Positions 1 to 5,614 are shown, counted from the first letter of the stretch. The stretch: 6,992 nt of DNA from Burkholderiales bacterium (GCA_947450745.1 CANFYD010000198.1:1-6992), one strand, 5' to 3'. The notes: generated by a model from the sequence alone, not told the origin. Made by a program: numbers and translations.

Positions 1-103
1 ATAGATTCCGCTGTCGGTCGTTGTTCCGGGCCGGATTTGCCTGGCCTACTGCTGCGGCTGGGTGGCGATAATGGCTGCCCTTCAGCCCCAATCCCCCACC
101 GCC

Positions 104-763
104 ATGACCCAAGACGAACTCAAAACCCTGGTCGGCCAAGCCGCGCTGCACTACGTTCAGCCGGACAGCATCATCGGTGTGGGCACCGGTTCCACCGTCG
201 ATAAATTCATCGACGCGCTGGCCGCCAGCGGCATCGCCATCGCCGGCGCGGTGTCCAGCTCGCTGCGTTCGACCGAGCGGATGAAGGCGCTGGGCATCCT
301 GGTGCTGGAAGCCTCGGAAGTGGAGAGCTTGGGCGTCTACATCGACGGGGCCGACGAGATCGACCACGCCGGCCACATGATCAAGGGCGGCGGTGCGGCG
401 CTGACGCGCGAAAAAATCGTCGCCGACCTGGCCGATTCGTTTGTCTGCATTGCCGACGAATCCAAGCTGGTCGAGGCGCTGGGCAAGTTCCCGGTGCCGG
501 TCGAGGTGATCCCGATGGCCGCCGCCCAAGTGGCGCGGCGCTTTGCTGCGATGGGCGGCGTGGCCACCCTGCGCCCCGGCTGCGTGACGGACAACAGCTG
601 CCACATCCTCGACGTGACCGGCCTGCAGATCGCTGAGCCGCTGGCCTTCGAGACGGAAGTGAACCAATGGCCCGGCGTGGTCACCGTCGGCGTGTTCGCC
701 CGCCACCGCGCCAGCGTCTGCTTGCTGGGTACGGCGGCGGGGGTCAAGACACTCAGTTTTTAA
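104..763 (+). CDS. rpiA: Ribose-5-phosphate isomerase A
   Basis: RpiA interconverts ribose-5-phosphate and ribulose-5-phosphate in the non-oxidative pentose phosphate pathway, in the cytosol. From the ATG at 104 the product is 219 residues, the same length as E. coli RpiA, and starts with the same MTQDEL. Family motifs are all visible: the phosphate-binding loop GVGTGST (25-31), SSS (51-53), YIDGADEID (79-87) and KGGGAALTREK (94-104). The catalytic residues known from E. coli fall at identical numbers: Asp81, Asp84, Lys94 and Glu103. The frame is also open from a GTG at 62 and an ATG at 71. I prefer 104 because of length and numbering, although no clear Shine-Dalgarno lies before it; a weak GGGTGG-like stretch lies before 71. 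The gene ends 23 bp from the stop of the convergent iron-sulfur subunit gene. Function is very secure; the start is less so. Confidence 0.96.
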   Translation: MTQDELKTLVGQAALHYVQPDSIIGVGTGSTVDKFIDALAASGIAIAGAVSSSLRSTERMKALGILVLEASEVESLGVYIDGADEIDHAGHMIKGGGAALTREKIVADLADSFVCIADESKLVEALGKFPVPVEVIPMAAAQVARRFAAMGGVATLRPGCVTDNSCHILDVTGLQIAEPLAFETEVNQWPGVVTVGVFARHRASVCLLGTAAGVKTLSF

Positions 764-786
764 GCACGCCTAGGCAGCAGTTTTCG

Positions 787-1245
787 CTACGGCATCATCA
801 GCGCGGCCGCCTTGATGGCCTCGCGAATGCGGCCGTAAGTGCCGCAGCGGCAGACGTTCTCGATCGCATCGATGTCCGCATCGGTCGGGGTTTTGGTCCG
901 CCGCAGCAGGTCGACGGCGGCCATGATCTGGCCTGGCTGGCAAAAGCCGCATTGCGCCACATCGCGGTCCAGCCACGCTTGCTGTACCGGGTGCAAGGTG
1001 TCGCCGACAGCCAAACCCTCGATAGTGGTGACGGTCAAACCCTTTACGTCGATCACCCGGGTCGAGCAGGCCGTCACGGCTTTGCCGTTGACATGGCAGG
1101 TGCAGGCCTTGCAGACATTGATGCCGCAGCCGTACTTGACGCCATTGATGCCGAGCTTGTCGCGCAGCACCCACAGCAGCGCCATGTCGTCGGGGGCTTC
1201 GACGGCGACCGTCTTGCCGTTCACGGTGAAGTTTTGAATAGGCAT
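787..1245 (-). CDS. [2Fe-2S] small subunit of a molybdenum hydroxylase (IorA-like)
   Basis: This 152-residue subunit carries two [2Fe-2S] clusters that pass electrons from the molybdenum site of the partner subunit to an acceptor. The N-terminal plant-ferredoxin-type domain supplies Cys40, Cys45, Cys48 and Cys60. The C-terminal helical domain supplies Cys99 and Cys102 (CGFCQPG) and Cys132 and Cys134 (CRCGTYGRI). The CRCGTY ending and the length match the small subunits of isoquinoline 1-oxidoreductase (IorA) and related bacterial aldehyde dehydrogenases. The frame is open further upstream to 1425, but that extension is low-complexity Arg/Ser/Pro overlapping the large-subunit gene. The ATG at 1245 has GAGGAG six bases upstream and begins the conserved domain. 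There is no signal peptide, so export would depend on the Tat signal of the large subunit. Oddities: the usual CGAC is CKAC here, and an extra Cys50 follows. The start is 10 bp after the large-subunit stop. Confidence 0.94.
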   Translation of the reverse strand: MPIQNFTVNGKTVAVEAPDDMALLWVLRDKLGINGVKYGCGINVCKACTCHVNGKAVTACSTRVIDVKGLTVTTIEGLAVGDTLHPVQQAWLDRDVAQCGFCQPGQIMAAVDLLRRTKTPTDADIDAIENVCRCGTYGRIREAIKAAALMMP

Positions 1246-1251
1246 GGTGCG

Positions 1252-1258
1252 CTCCTCA
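1252..1258 (-). promoter_or_regulatory. Ribosome binding site overlapping the upstream stop codon
   Basis: Read on the minus strand the sequence is TGAGGAG. The TGA (1258-1256) is the large-subunit stop and GAGGAG (1257-1252) is the Shine-Dalgarno of the small subunit, six bases before its ATG. A ribosome finishing the large subunit therefore stands on the initiation site of the next gene. This is the usual architecture of translational coupling and would favour a balanced subunit ratio. The overlap is seen directly; coupling is inferred. Confidence 0.8.
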
Positions 1259-3628
1259 GCGGGGGACGGGGACAACAACGGGGTTGGGCAACTTGCCCGG
1301 CGCGACCGGGGCAAAGTCGACCGGGAAGTTGAGCGGGAAGTTGCGCGGCTTGAGGCCGGTGGCCCGCGCATAGGCGTTCGCGATCGCGCCGCTGCTGGCC
1401 GACAGACCGACCTCGCCCAGCCCACCGATCGCGTTGCCGTTGGCCGGCATGATGATGACCTTCACGTCCTTCGGGTAATGCTTCATCCGCGCGAAGTGGT
1501 ACTGCGAATAACTGCCTTCCAGCGGTAAACCGTCCCGGATATGCAGCCCGGCCGTCAGCACCAGTGAGATCGACTCTGCCAGCGCGCCCTGAACCTGCGC
1601 GTCGATGCCGGTCGGGTTGATCGGCAGGCCCACGTCGATGGCAATCGTCGCTTTCGTCACTTGCACGGCGCTGAGCACGCGGGCATCGAGCTCGACCGCA
1701 CAGGCGGTGAACGAGCGCGACTCCTGGTGCACGGCCACACCTTGGGCAAAGCCGGCCGGCATGGACTTGCCCCAGCCGCTGGCCGTAGCCACGGCCTGCA
1801 GCACGGCGCGCGCCCGCGCGTCGCGCAGGTATTCGAGACGGAAGGCCACAGGGTCCTTGCTCAAGGCCTTGGCGATCTCGTCCACGATGATCTCTTCCAC
1901 GCTGCGCGCCGGCTGAATGTGCACCGACCGGTAGGACACCGTGTTCATGTCGATGGCCACCGGCGTCAAGACCTTGGAGCTGATACCGAAGTTATAGGGC
2001 GACGACACCATGGTCTTGAAAAACGCCTGTTCGGTCGCGCCATTGCCGATCGACTGCTGCACGCCGGCCGGTGCCGAGACGGCCGCTGCGGTGAAGATGT
2101 CCCCAAAGCCATGGCGCACATCCAAGCGCACCGCCGCGATGCGCTGCTCGTAACTGAGCACCTTGCCGAGCAGCAGGGTGGCGCGCACCTTGTGATATTG
2201 CGGTGGGCGCAGACGGGTGTGGCGCATGTCGTTGATGCGGTGATACATCAGCTTGCAAGGGCGGCCAGTGGCTTTTGACACCTGCACCGCCACCTGCACA
2301 GGGTCCCAGAACAAGCGCCGCCCGAACGAGCCGCCCGACGGCACCACATGGACGGTGACCTTGCTCACCGGCAGCCCCAGGTCGAGGGCAATCGACTGCT
2401 GGGTGACGATGGGGCTTTGCAGCCCGGCCCAGATCTCGGCGCTGCCCGCGCGCACATCGGCAATCGCACATTCCACCTCCAGCGGAGCATGCGCGGCCGC
2501 CGCGAACGTGAAGTCGCCCTCGACCGTCAGCGCGCCCAGCGGCGGCACCGCCAGCGGCGCGATGGCCGCCTTCAGCGTCGCTTGCAGCGAGTCGTTGGAT
2601 TGGCCCTTCAGTGGGCCGTCGCCCCAGGTCACGTCGAGCGCATTGGCCGCCGTCCAGGCTTGGCCGAAGGTCTCGGCCATCACCGCCACGCCGCGTGGAT
2701 TGGGCACGACCGAGCCGCCCTCAGGAATCACCACCACAGCGATCACGCCGGGCATGGCCTGCACGGCCGCCGCGTTGTTGACCCGCAGCACCGAGCCCCG
2801 GATCTGCGTGGGCATCAGCAACATCGTCGGCTTGGCGTCCGGTACGAGCTGGTCCAGCGTGAACTTTTTCTTGCCGGTGACGATGTCGCGCGCGTCCAGT
2901 CGGCCTGCCGGCCGGCCGATCACGCTGTACTGCGCGGCCAGTTTGGGCCGTGCGTTGGTCGGCAGCGGCAGCAAGGACGCGGCGGCGGTGAACGCGCCGT
3001 AGCCGCTGCTGCGGCCGTCGGTTGAGATCACCAGCCCGGCCTTGACCGACAGGTTGCTGGCCGGCACCCCCCATTGCTGTGCGGCAGCAGCCAGCAGGCG
3101 CGCCCGGGCGGCCGCCGCCAGCAAGGGCAGGGCGGCGTGGAAGCAGCGCACCGCCGAGGACCCGCCGGTCACTTGGTTGAATAGCAATTCCGGCCTTGCA
3201 TCCGACGCGGTCACGAGCACCGCGCTCCAGGGCACATCGAATTCTTCGGCCACCATCATGCCGCAGGCGGTGGCGATGCCCTGGCCGGACTCCAGGCGCG
3301 GCAAATCGAGCGTGATCCTGCCGTCCAGGCCGACCGACAGCTTGACCAGCGGCATCGTCGGCAGCGAGGTTTGCACCAGCGCGTCGCCAAGGTCGTAATA
3401 GTCGACCGAGTCCGGCGGCGTCAAGGGCAGCGGCGCGGCGTGGGCTGACGACGGCAGCGCCAAGTTCGCACCAAAGCCCGCCGCCACCGTCATCACCGGG
3501 GCGGATACCGCATAGCCCAGCAAGTGCCGGCGGCTGAGCGGCGCTGCTGGTTCACCTGCTACCTTTTCTGCCTCTTTTGGCTCTTCTGCAGCCCCGCCAT
3601 CCCACAGTTTCAAGCTCGGATCGCTCAT
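1256..3628 (-). CDS. Molybdopterin large subunit of a periplasmic molybdenum hydroxylase (IorB / aldehyde dehydrogenase type)
   Basis: This 790-residue catalytic subunit belongs to the xanthine oxidase family. Such enzymes hydroxylate an aldehyde or an aromatic N-heterocycle with water-derived oxygen at a Mo-pterin centre. Length and small-subunit type match IorB (about 780-795 residues), whose cofactor is the cytosine dinucleotide form. A twin-arginine signal is clear: SRRHLLG (32-38), a hydrophobic stretch, then a likely cleavage after AHA (62-64). Later landmarks are ESGQGIAT (113-120), HAPLEVECAIA (380-390), the Mo-cofactor loop GGSFGRR (432-438), YRSV (566-569) with VDEIA (582-586), and GGLGEVG (735-741), whose Glu739 corresponds to the catalytic base of the family. 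The ATG at 3628 has AAGGAGA (3640-3634) at good spacing. The gene precedes the small subunit, the opposite of the iorA-iorB order. The substrate cannot be told from sequence; no cytochrome c domain is fused or adjacent. Confidence 0.94.
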   Translation of the reverse strand: MSDPSLKLWDGGAAEEPKEAEKVAGEPAAPLSRRHLLGYAVSAPVMTVAAGFGANLALPSSAHAAPLPLTPPDSVDYYDLGDALVQTSLPTMPLVKLSVGLDGRITLDLPRLESGQGIATACGMMVAEEFDVPWSAVLVTASDARPELLFNQVTGGSSAVRCFHAALPLLAAAARARLLAAAAQQWGVPASNLSVKAGLVISTDGRSSGYGAFTAAASLLPLPTNARPKLAAQYSVIGRPAGRLDARDIVTGKKKFTLDQLVPDAKPTMLLMPTQIRGSVLRVNNAAAVQAMPGVIAVVVIPEGGSVVPNPRGVAVMAETFGQAWTAANALDVTWGDGPLKGQSNDSLQATLKAAIAPLAVPPLGALTVEGDFTFAAAAHAPLEVECAIADVRAGSAEIWAGLQSPIVTQQSIALDLGLPVSKVTVHVVPSGGSFGRRLFWDPVQVAVQVSKATGRPCKLMYHRINDMRHTRLRPPQYHKVRATLLLGKVLSYEQRIAAVRLDVRHGFGDIFTAAAVSAPAGVQQSIGNGATEQAFFKTMVSSPYNFGISSKVLTPVAIDMNTVSYRSVHIQPARSVEEIIVDEIAKALSKDPVAFRLEYLRDARARAVLQAVATASGWGKSMPAGFAQGVAVHQESRSFTACAVELDARVLSAVQVTKATIAIDVGLPINPTGIDAQVQGALAESISLVLTAGLHIRDGLPLEGSYSQYHFARMKHYPKDVKVIIMPANGNAIGGLGEVGLSASSGAIANAYARATGLKPRNFPLNFPVDFAPVAPGKLPNPVVVPVPR

Positions 3629-3633
3629 CGATG

Positions 3634-3640
3634 TCTCCTT
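3634..3640 (-). promoter_or_regulatory. Strong ribosome binding site of the large-subunit gene
   Basis: AAGGAGA on the minus strand lies five bases before the ATG at 3628. It fixes the start of the oxidoreductase large subunit, so that the acidic segment before the twin-arginine motif is part of the signal region. Confidence 0.85.
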
Positions 3641-3648
3641 CTTTGGCG

Positions 3649-3672
3649 ATTGACGTCGAGAGTGACGTCAAT
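3649..3672. promoter_or_regulatory. Candidate operator: perfect 9-bp inverted repeat before the oxidoreductase operon
   Basis: ATTGACGTC (3649-3657) and GACGTCAAT (3664-3672) form a perfect dyad with a six-base spacer. The site starts 21 bp upstream of the large-subunit ATG and eight bases beyond its ribosome binding site. Arm length, symmetry and position fit a binding site for a dimeric repressor such as a TetR-, GntR- or MarR-type protein controlling the operon. No regulator gene is in the window and I could not place convincing -35 and -10 boxes, so the family is open. A small RNA hairpin in the leader is an alternative reading. Confidence 0.6.
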
Positions 3673-3802
3673 GCGTTCATCAGGATGGCCGATTCAGGAC
3701 GTTTCGGTGAGCGGGTTAGCCTGTGCATCCAAAGTCAGAAGCTGTGCGTAGGCCGGGCAACGACACGCCGGTCGCAGCCTGGATTGCCACCTCGATGGCT
3801 GT

Positions 3803-3922
3803 TATCTGCGTCCATCTGCGTCATCTGCGGATGTGTTCTTGGACGGCTGTCCTGGGACGACTGTGCGGCGATCCAATCGCCAAGAAACCTTATCCGCAGA
3901 CGACGCAGATGAGCGCAGATGG
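3803..3922. repeat. Palindromic repeat element with ATCTGCG-unit arms
   Basis: Left arm 3803-3842 and right arm 3880-3922 are imperfect reverse complements of about 40 bases around a central segment of about 37 bases. Each arm contains three tandem units of ATCTGCG (one degraded to GTCTGCG in the right arm). They are spaced 10 then 9 bases in both arms, followed by a GGAT stretch and TTCTTGG. The centre has a smaller hairpin, GGACGGCTGTCC (3841-3852). I recall similar ATCTGCG-rich sequences as dispersed extragenic repeats in several environmental proteobacteria, often mis-annotated as short proteins. That recollection is unverified; the arm structure is seen directly. Confidence 0.75.
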
Positions 3923-3993
3923 AAGACAAGGCGTTGGATTCACCTCGCAAAAAGCAGGCCAGCACACCGTTTCTTCGCGAACGTAGGGCACCG

Positions 3994-4005
3994 CCAGGCG
4001 CCTGG
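3994..4005. repeat. Perfect 12-bp palindrome
   Basis: CCAGGCGCCTGG is a loopless perfect palindrome in the intergenic region. It could be a protein-binding site or chance in GC-rich DNA. No gene start lies close enough to assign a role. Confidence 0.35.
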
Positions 4006-4012
4006 GATGCTC

Positions 4013-4273
4013 TCAAGAAACACAGCTATCAAACAGCAACTTCATATCGTCATGGATGAACCTTGCTGTGTGAATCGTGGTGTGCTGATGCCGAATCACG
4101 ACGGGCAGGCCACCGGCGTCGGTCTGTGTGTTCGTGAACGGATATTTTTCAATGCGCCAGATGTTCGGTAGCGCACCGACATGTTGACTGGATACCAGCA
4201 AGATCTCATCGTTGCCGGTGGTTCTTGGTCTATCCGCAGCCATTGACTTCAGGCCCTGGATCAATCCTGTCAT
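4013..4273 (-). CDS. Weak hypothetical ORF, 86 residues
   Basis: The frame is open from 4516, but only the last 86 residues, from the ATG at 4273, look at all coding. They use ordinary codons (CTG, GGC, ATC, GCG) and a mixed composition including ALPNIWRIEKYPF and GGLPVVIRHQHTTIH. I do not recognise a family. There is no Shine-Dalgarno before 4273, base composition is less GC-rich than the neighbours, and the frame further upstream runs through a palindrome. It may be a gene remnant, a transferred gene or a chance ORF. Confidence 0.28.
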   Translation of the reverse strand: MTGLIQGLKSMAADRPRTTGNDEILLVSSQHVGALPNIWRIEKYPFTNTQTDAGGLPVVIRHQHTTIHTARFIHDDMKLLFDSCVS

Positions 4274-4280
4274 GCACTGT

Positions 4281-4333
4281 TTGGCCCCGGTGCCTTGAGC
4301 CTCCCCATGTGTTGGGGGGTGCTTTAGGGCCAA
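4281..4333. repeat. Imperfect palindrome with TTGGCCC / GGGCCAA outer arms
   Basis: Outer arms TTGGCCC (4281-4287) and GGGCCAA (4327-4333) are exact reverse complements. Inside them CCCC (4303-4306) faces a G6 run (4314-4319) across a short loop. The whole could fold into a bulged hairpin of about 53 bases. No T tract follows on either strand, so a simple intrinsic terminator is unlikely. Confidence 0.4.
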
Positions 4334-4515
4334 GGCTTTGGGGTTTATGGCGTTGATGACCGATTCGGCGGACGGCAGCGACGAGTTTGGCTGATCACCG
4401 CAGGGGCCGCGCTGGCCCCCCAAGTTAAGCGCAGCTGCCGAGTTGAGCTCAGACAAGTGCTGCTGAATTGACCCCGACTGCCAACCTGTATGGGGCGCAT
4501 AAACGGAAGGCCTCA

Positions 4516-4755
4516 ATGGACACCTGCTACATCATGAAAAATAAATCCTTCACTGCTGCACCGAATCACAACGCGCAGCCTGGAACAAAAAGCGCTCGCA
4601 AGGTGGCGTTGAATCACCGGGAAGCTGCGGCCGGTCAGGCCGATGCTGGCAACGCTCAGTCATCCGACCCGGGCGACGACGATATCAATGCGTCGGCGGC
4701 TGGTGAAGAAGATCCCGGTGCCGCGTTGGAATTTATGAAACCGCAGGAGCGTTGA
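4516..4755 (+). CDS. Small hydrophilic, probably disordered hypothetical protein
   Basis: This 79-residue ORF is not a family I recognise. The N-terminal third is basic and polar. The C-terminal half is rich in Ala, Gly, Asp and Glu with an acidic stretch (DPGDDD) and a second acidic patch (GEEDPG), so it is probably unstructured. There is no signal peptide, membrane segment or cysteine pair. I chose the ATG at 4516 because GGAAGG ends five bases before it; an ATG at 4534 lacks such a site, and the frame is open back to a TTG at 4468. It is followed in the same frame, after its TGA, by another open stretch (4771-4962). Codon use fits the genome reasonably, but expression is unproven. Confidence 0.5.
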   Translation: MDTCYIMKNKSFTAAPNHNAQPGTKSARKVALNHREAAAGQADAGNAQSSDPGDDDINASAAGEEDPGAALEFMKPQER

Positions 4756-4770
4756 GGCTGGCAGATCCGC

Positions 4771-4962
4771 ATGACGGAAGAATGGCTGCCGTTATTCCTG
4801 CGGGGTCATTTGAGCTGCAGCATGCAAGGCCGAGCGCATGCCAGGCAAGTCCTCGATTCCGAACTCGCAGCTCGGAGGCTGAGCGAAAATGCGCAGCACA
4901 GCGAAGCTTTGCTGCGAGGCCATGCGGCGGTACTTCGGTACCGGAATGTCCATTCAATTTAG
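4771..4962 (+). CDS. Possible small ORF in frame with the preceding gene
   Basis: The 63-residue ORF runs from an ATG 15 bp after the preceding stop to a TAG 14 bp before the next start. It would be a soluble, Ala/Arg/Leu-rich, probably helical peptide (for example LDSELAARRLSENAQ). Third positions favour G and C. There is no good Shine-Dalgarno. Because it shares the frame of 4516-4755, separated by one TGA and five sense codons, it could also be the severed or read-through C-terminus of that ORF, or simply untranslated. Family not recognised. Confidence 0.27.
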   Translation: MTEEWLPLFLRGHLSCSMQGRAHARQVLDSELAARRLSENAQHSEALLRGHAAVLRYRNVHSI

Positions 4963-4976
4963 ACTTTGGAGTCGCC

Positions 4977-5201
4977 ATGATCAAGCAAGCGCGTATCACC
5001 GGCAAAATGCAATACCGCGAAGGGGACGGCGTCAACATCACCATCCGACCGGGCCTGTGTGAGGTCGTAGAGACCTCACTCGACGCCACGATCAGTTGGT
5101 CTGACGGTGAATCGCGCGGTTCGGCAGCTATACCCATCGCTGATTACAGGCAATATTTGCTGAGCAAGGTGCTGCAGATCATCGACACCCAGCCCAATTA
5201 A
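4977..5201 (+). CDS. Small conserved-looking hypothetical protein, 74 residues
   Basis: The ATG at 4977 is preceded by TTGGAG with a five-base spacer, the best ribosome binding site in this cluster. The product starts MIKQARITGKMQYREGDGV, continues with alternating hydrophobic residues that suggest beta strands (NITIRPG, CEVVETSLDATISW, SAAIP), and ends in a helix-like ADYRQYLLSKVLQIID. There is no signal peptide or membrane span; it has a single cysteine. The pattern QYREGDG, then DATISWSDG, then AAIP and a C-terminal helix resembles short uncharacterised proteins I associate with Burkholderiales, but I cannot name the family or a function. The frame is open upstream to a TTG at 4752, but that extension lacks a site and reads as noise. 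Confidence 0.72.
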   Translation: MIKQARITGKMQYREGDGVNITIRPGLCEVVETSLDATISWSDGESRGSAAIPIADYRQYLLSKVLQIIDTQPN

Positions 5202-5230
5202 GTTCTTGACCTGACGGTCCCGTTTGCACT

Positions 5231-5244
5231 GGCGCTTCGGTGCC
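5231..5244 (+). other. UUCG-tetraloop hairpin downstream of the 74-residue gene
   Basis: GGCGC-TTCG-GTGCC forms a five-pair stem (one G-U pair) closed by a C(UUCG)G loop, an unusually stable RNA tetraloop. CAC (5228-5230) and GTG (5247-5249) can extend the stem across a small internal loop. It lies 30 bases after the stop at 5201. There is no T tract, so it is more likely an mRNA 3' stabilising structure or a Rho-dependent end than a classical terminator. Confidence 0.45.
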
Positions 5245-5306
5245 TCGTGGGTCGAGCTTCGGTGACGCCTTGCACCGGTGTTGGGTAGGGCGTGTGGATG
5301 AGCCGG

Positions 5307-5592
5307 TCAGGCGCCCGCTTCCGGCTCCGGAGCTTTGCCACCAGGGCCGGGCACCAGCTTGGCGCGGAGCTTCGCGTCCAAGCCCGGCGCCACCCGCATG
5401 TCCGTGTCGACCAGACCGGCGTCGAGGTCACGTTTGGCTTGTCCTGTCACTGGCTCGGGCTGCACAGCCGTGATACCGGTCAATTCGTTCCGTTCGTGTG
5501 GCGTGCCCTGACGTTTGAGCTGCCTTGCTCCGACGTGGCTCGGTGGCTGTCTGTCGTCCAACGGGGCGACGCGATTTGGCTTGCATGGACAT
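5307..5592 (-). pseudogene. Small hypothetical gene, apparently frameshifted at a C4 run
   Basis: On the minus strand an ATG at 5592 has AAGGAAG just upstream, but its frame drifts into Arg/Ser/Thr-rich text and stops after about 53 residues. A neighbouring frame from a TTG at 5561 down to a TGA at 5307 looks properly coding, with strong G/C third positions in its second half (AGLVDTDMRVAPGLDAKLR). It has no start site of its own. Removing one C from the CCCC run (plus-strand GGGG 5563-5566) joins the two into one 94-residue frame beginning MSMQAKSRRPLDDRQPPS and ending KAPEPEAGA. The joined product is hydrophilic and Pro-rich, with no membrane segment. I do not recognise its family. It could be a real mutation, a base-calling error, or a chance pairing. 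Confidence 0.45.
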
Positions 5593-5614
5593 TGAGCTTC
5601 CTTGTTTGCTGGGG

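Larger units (their letters stand above)
3673..4515. other. Long intergenic stretch without a convincing gene
   Basis: This region separates the oxidoreductase operon from the small-ORF cluster. Parts of it, especially about 4020-4260, look clearly less GC-rich than the flanking genes. It must hold the promoter of the oxidoreductase operon near its left end. The recognisable contents are the palindromic ATCTGCG repeat (3803-3922), a perfect 12-bp palindrome CCAGGCGCCTGG (3994-4005), a weak minus-strand ORF and an imperfect palindrome (4281-4333). Other open frames across it are mainly translations of the repeat. I see no transposase or terminal inverted repeats of an insertion sequence. Confidence 0.6.

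Noticed and set aside
764..786. Terminator between the convergent rpiA and iron-sulfur subunit genes
   Set aside because: Only a loopless GCCTAGGC palindrome is present, with no stem-loop plus T tract.
667..1332. Long plus-strand ORF (221 codons) and several others of 94-250 codons across 667-3400
   Set aside because: They are antisense shadows of the rpiA end and the two oxidoreductase genes. Their translations are Arg/His/Ala-rich without domain motifs, a common effect of GC-rich coding DNA read on the other strand.
1246..1425. N-terminal extension of the iron-sulfur subunit to a start at 1425
   Set aside because: It overlaps the large-subunit gene, is low-complexity, and the ATG at 1245 has a strong ribosome binding site and begins the conserved domain.
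3735..4016. 93-codon minus-strand ORF, and plus-strand ORFs at 3577-3912, 3723-3986 and 3833-4171
   Set aside because: Much of each is a translation of the ATCTGCG palindromic repeat. They have no ribosome binding site and no consistent codon bias.
4468..4494. Possible promoter TTGACC ... TATGGG upstream of 4516
   Set aside because: The spacer is only 15 bases and the -10 box is poor. The match is no better than expected by chance.
4752..4976. TTG-initiated extension of the 74-residue protein to 149 residues
   Set aside because: The extension is Arg/Ser/Cys-rich noise, while the ATG at 4977 has a proper ribosome binding site.
4733..5137. 134-codon minus-strand ORF opposite the small-ORF cluster
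   Set aside because: No ribosome binding site. It lies antisense to the better-supported 74-residue gene and shows no family resemblance.
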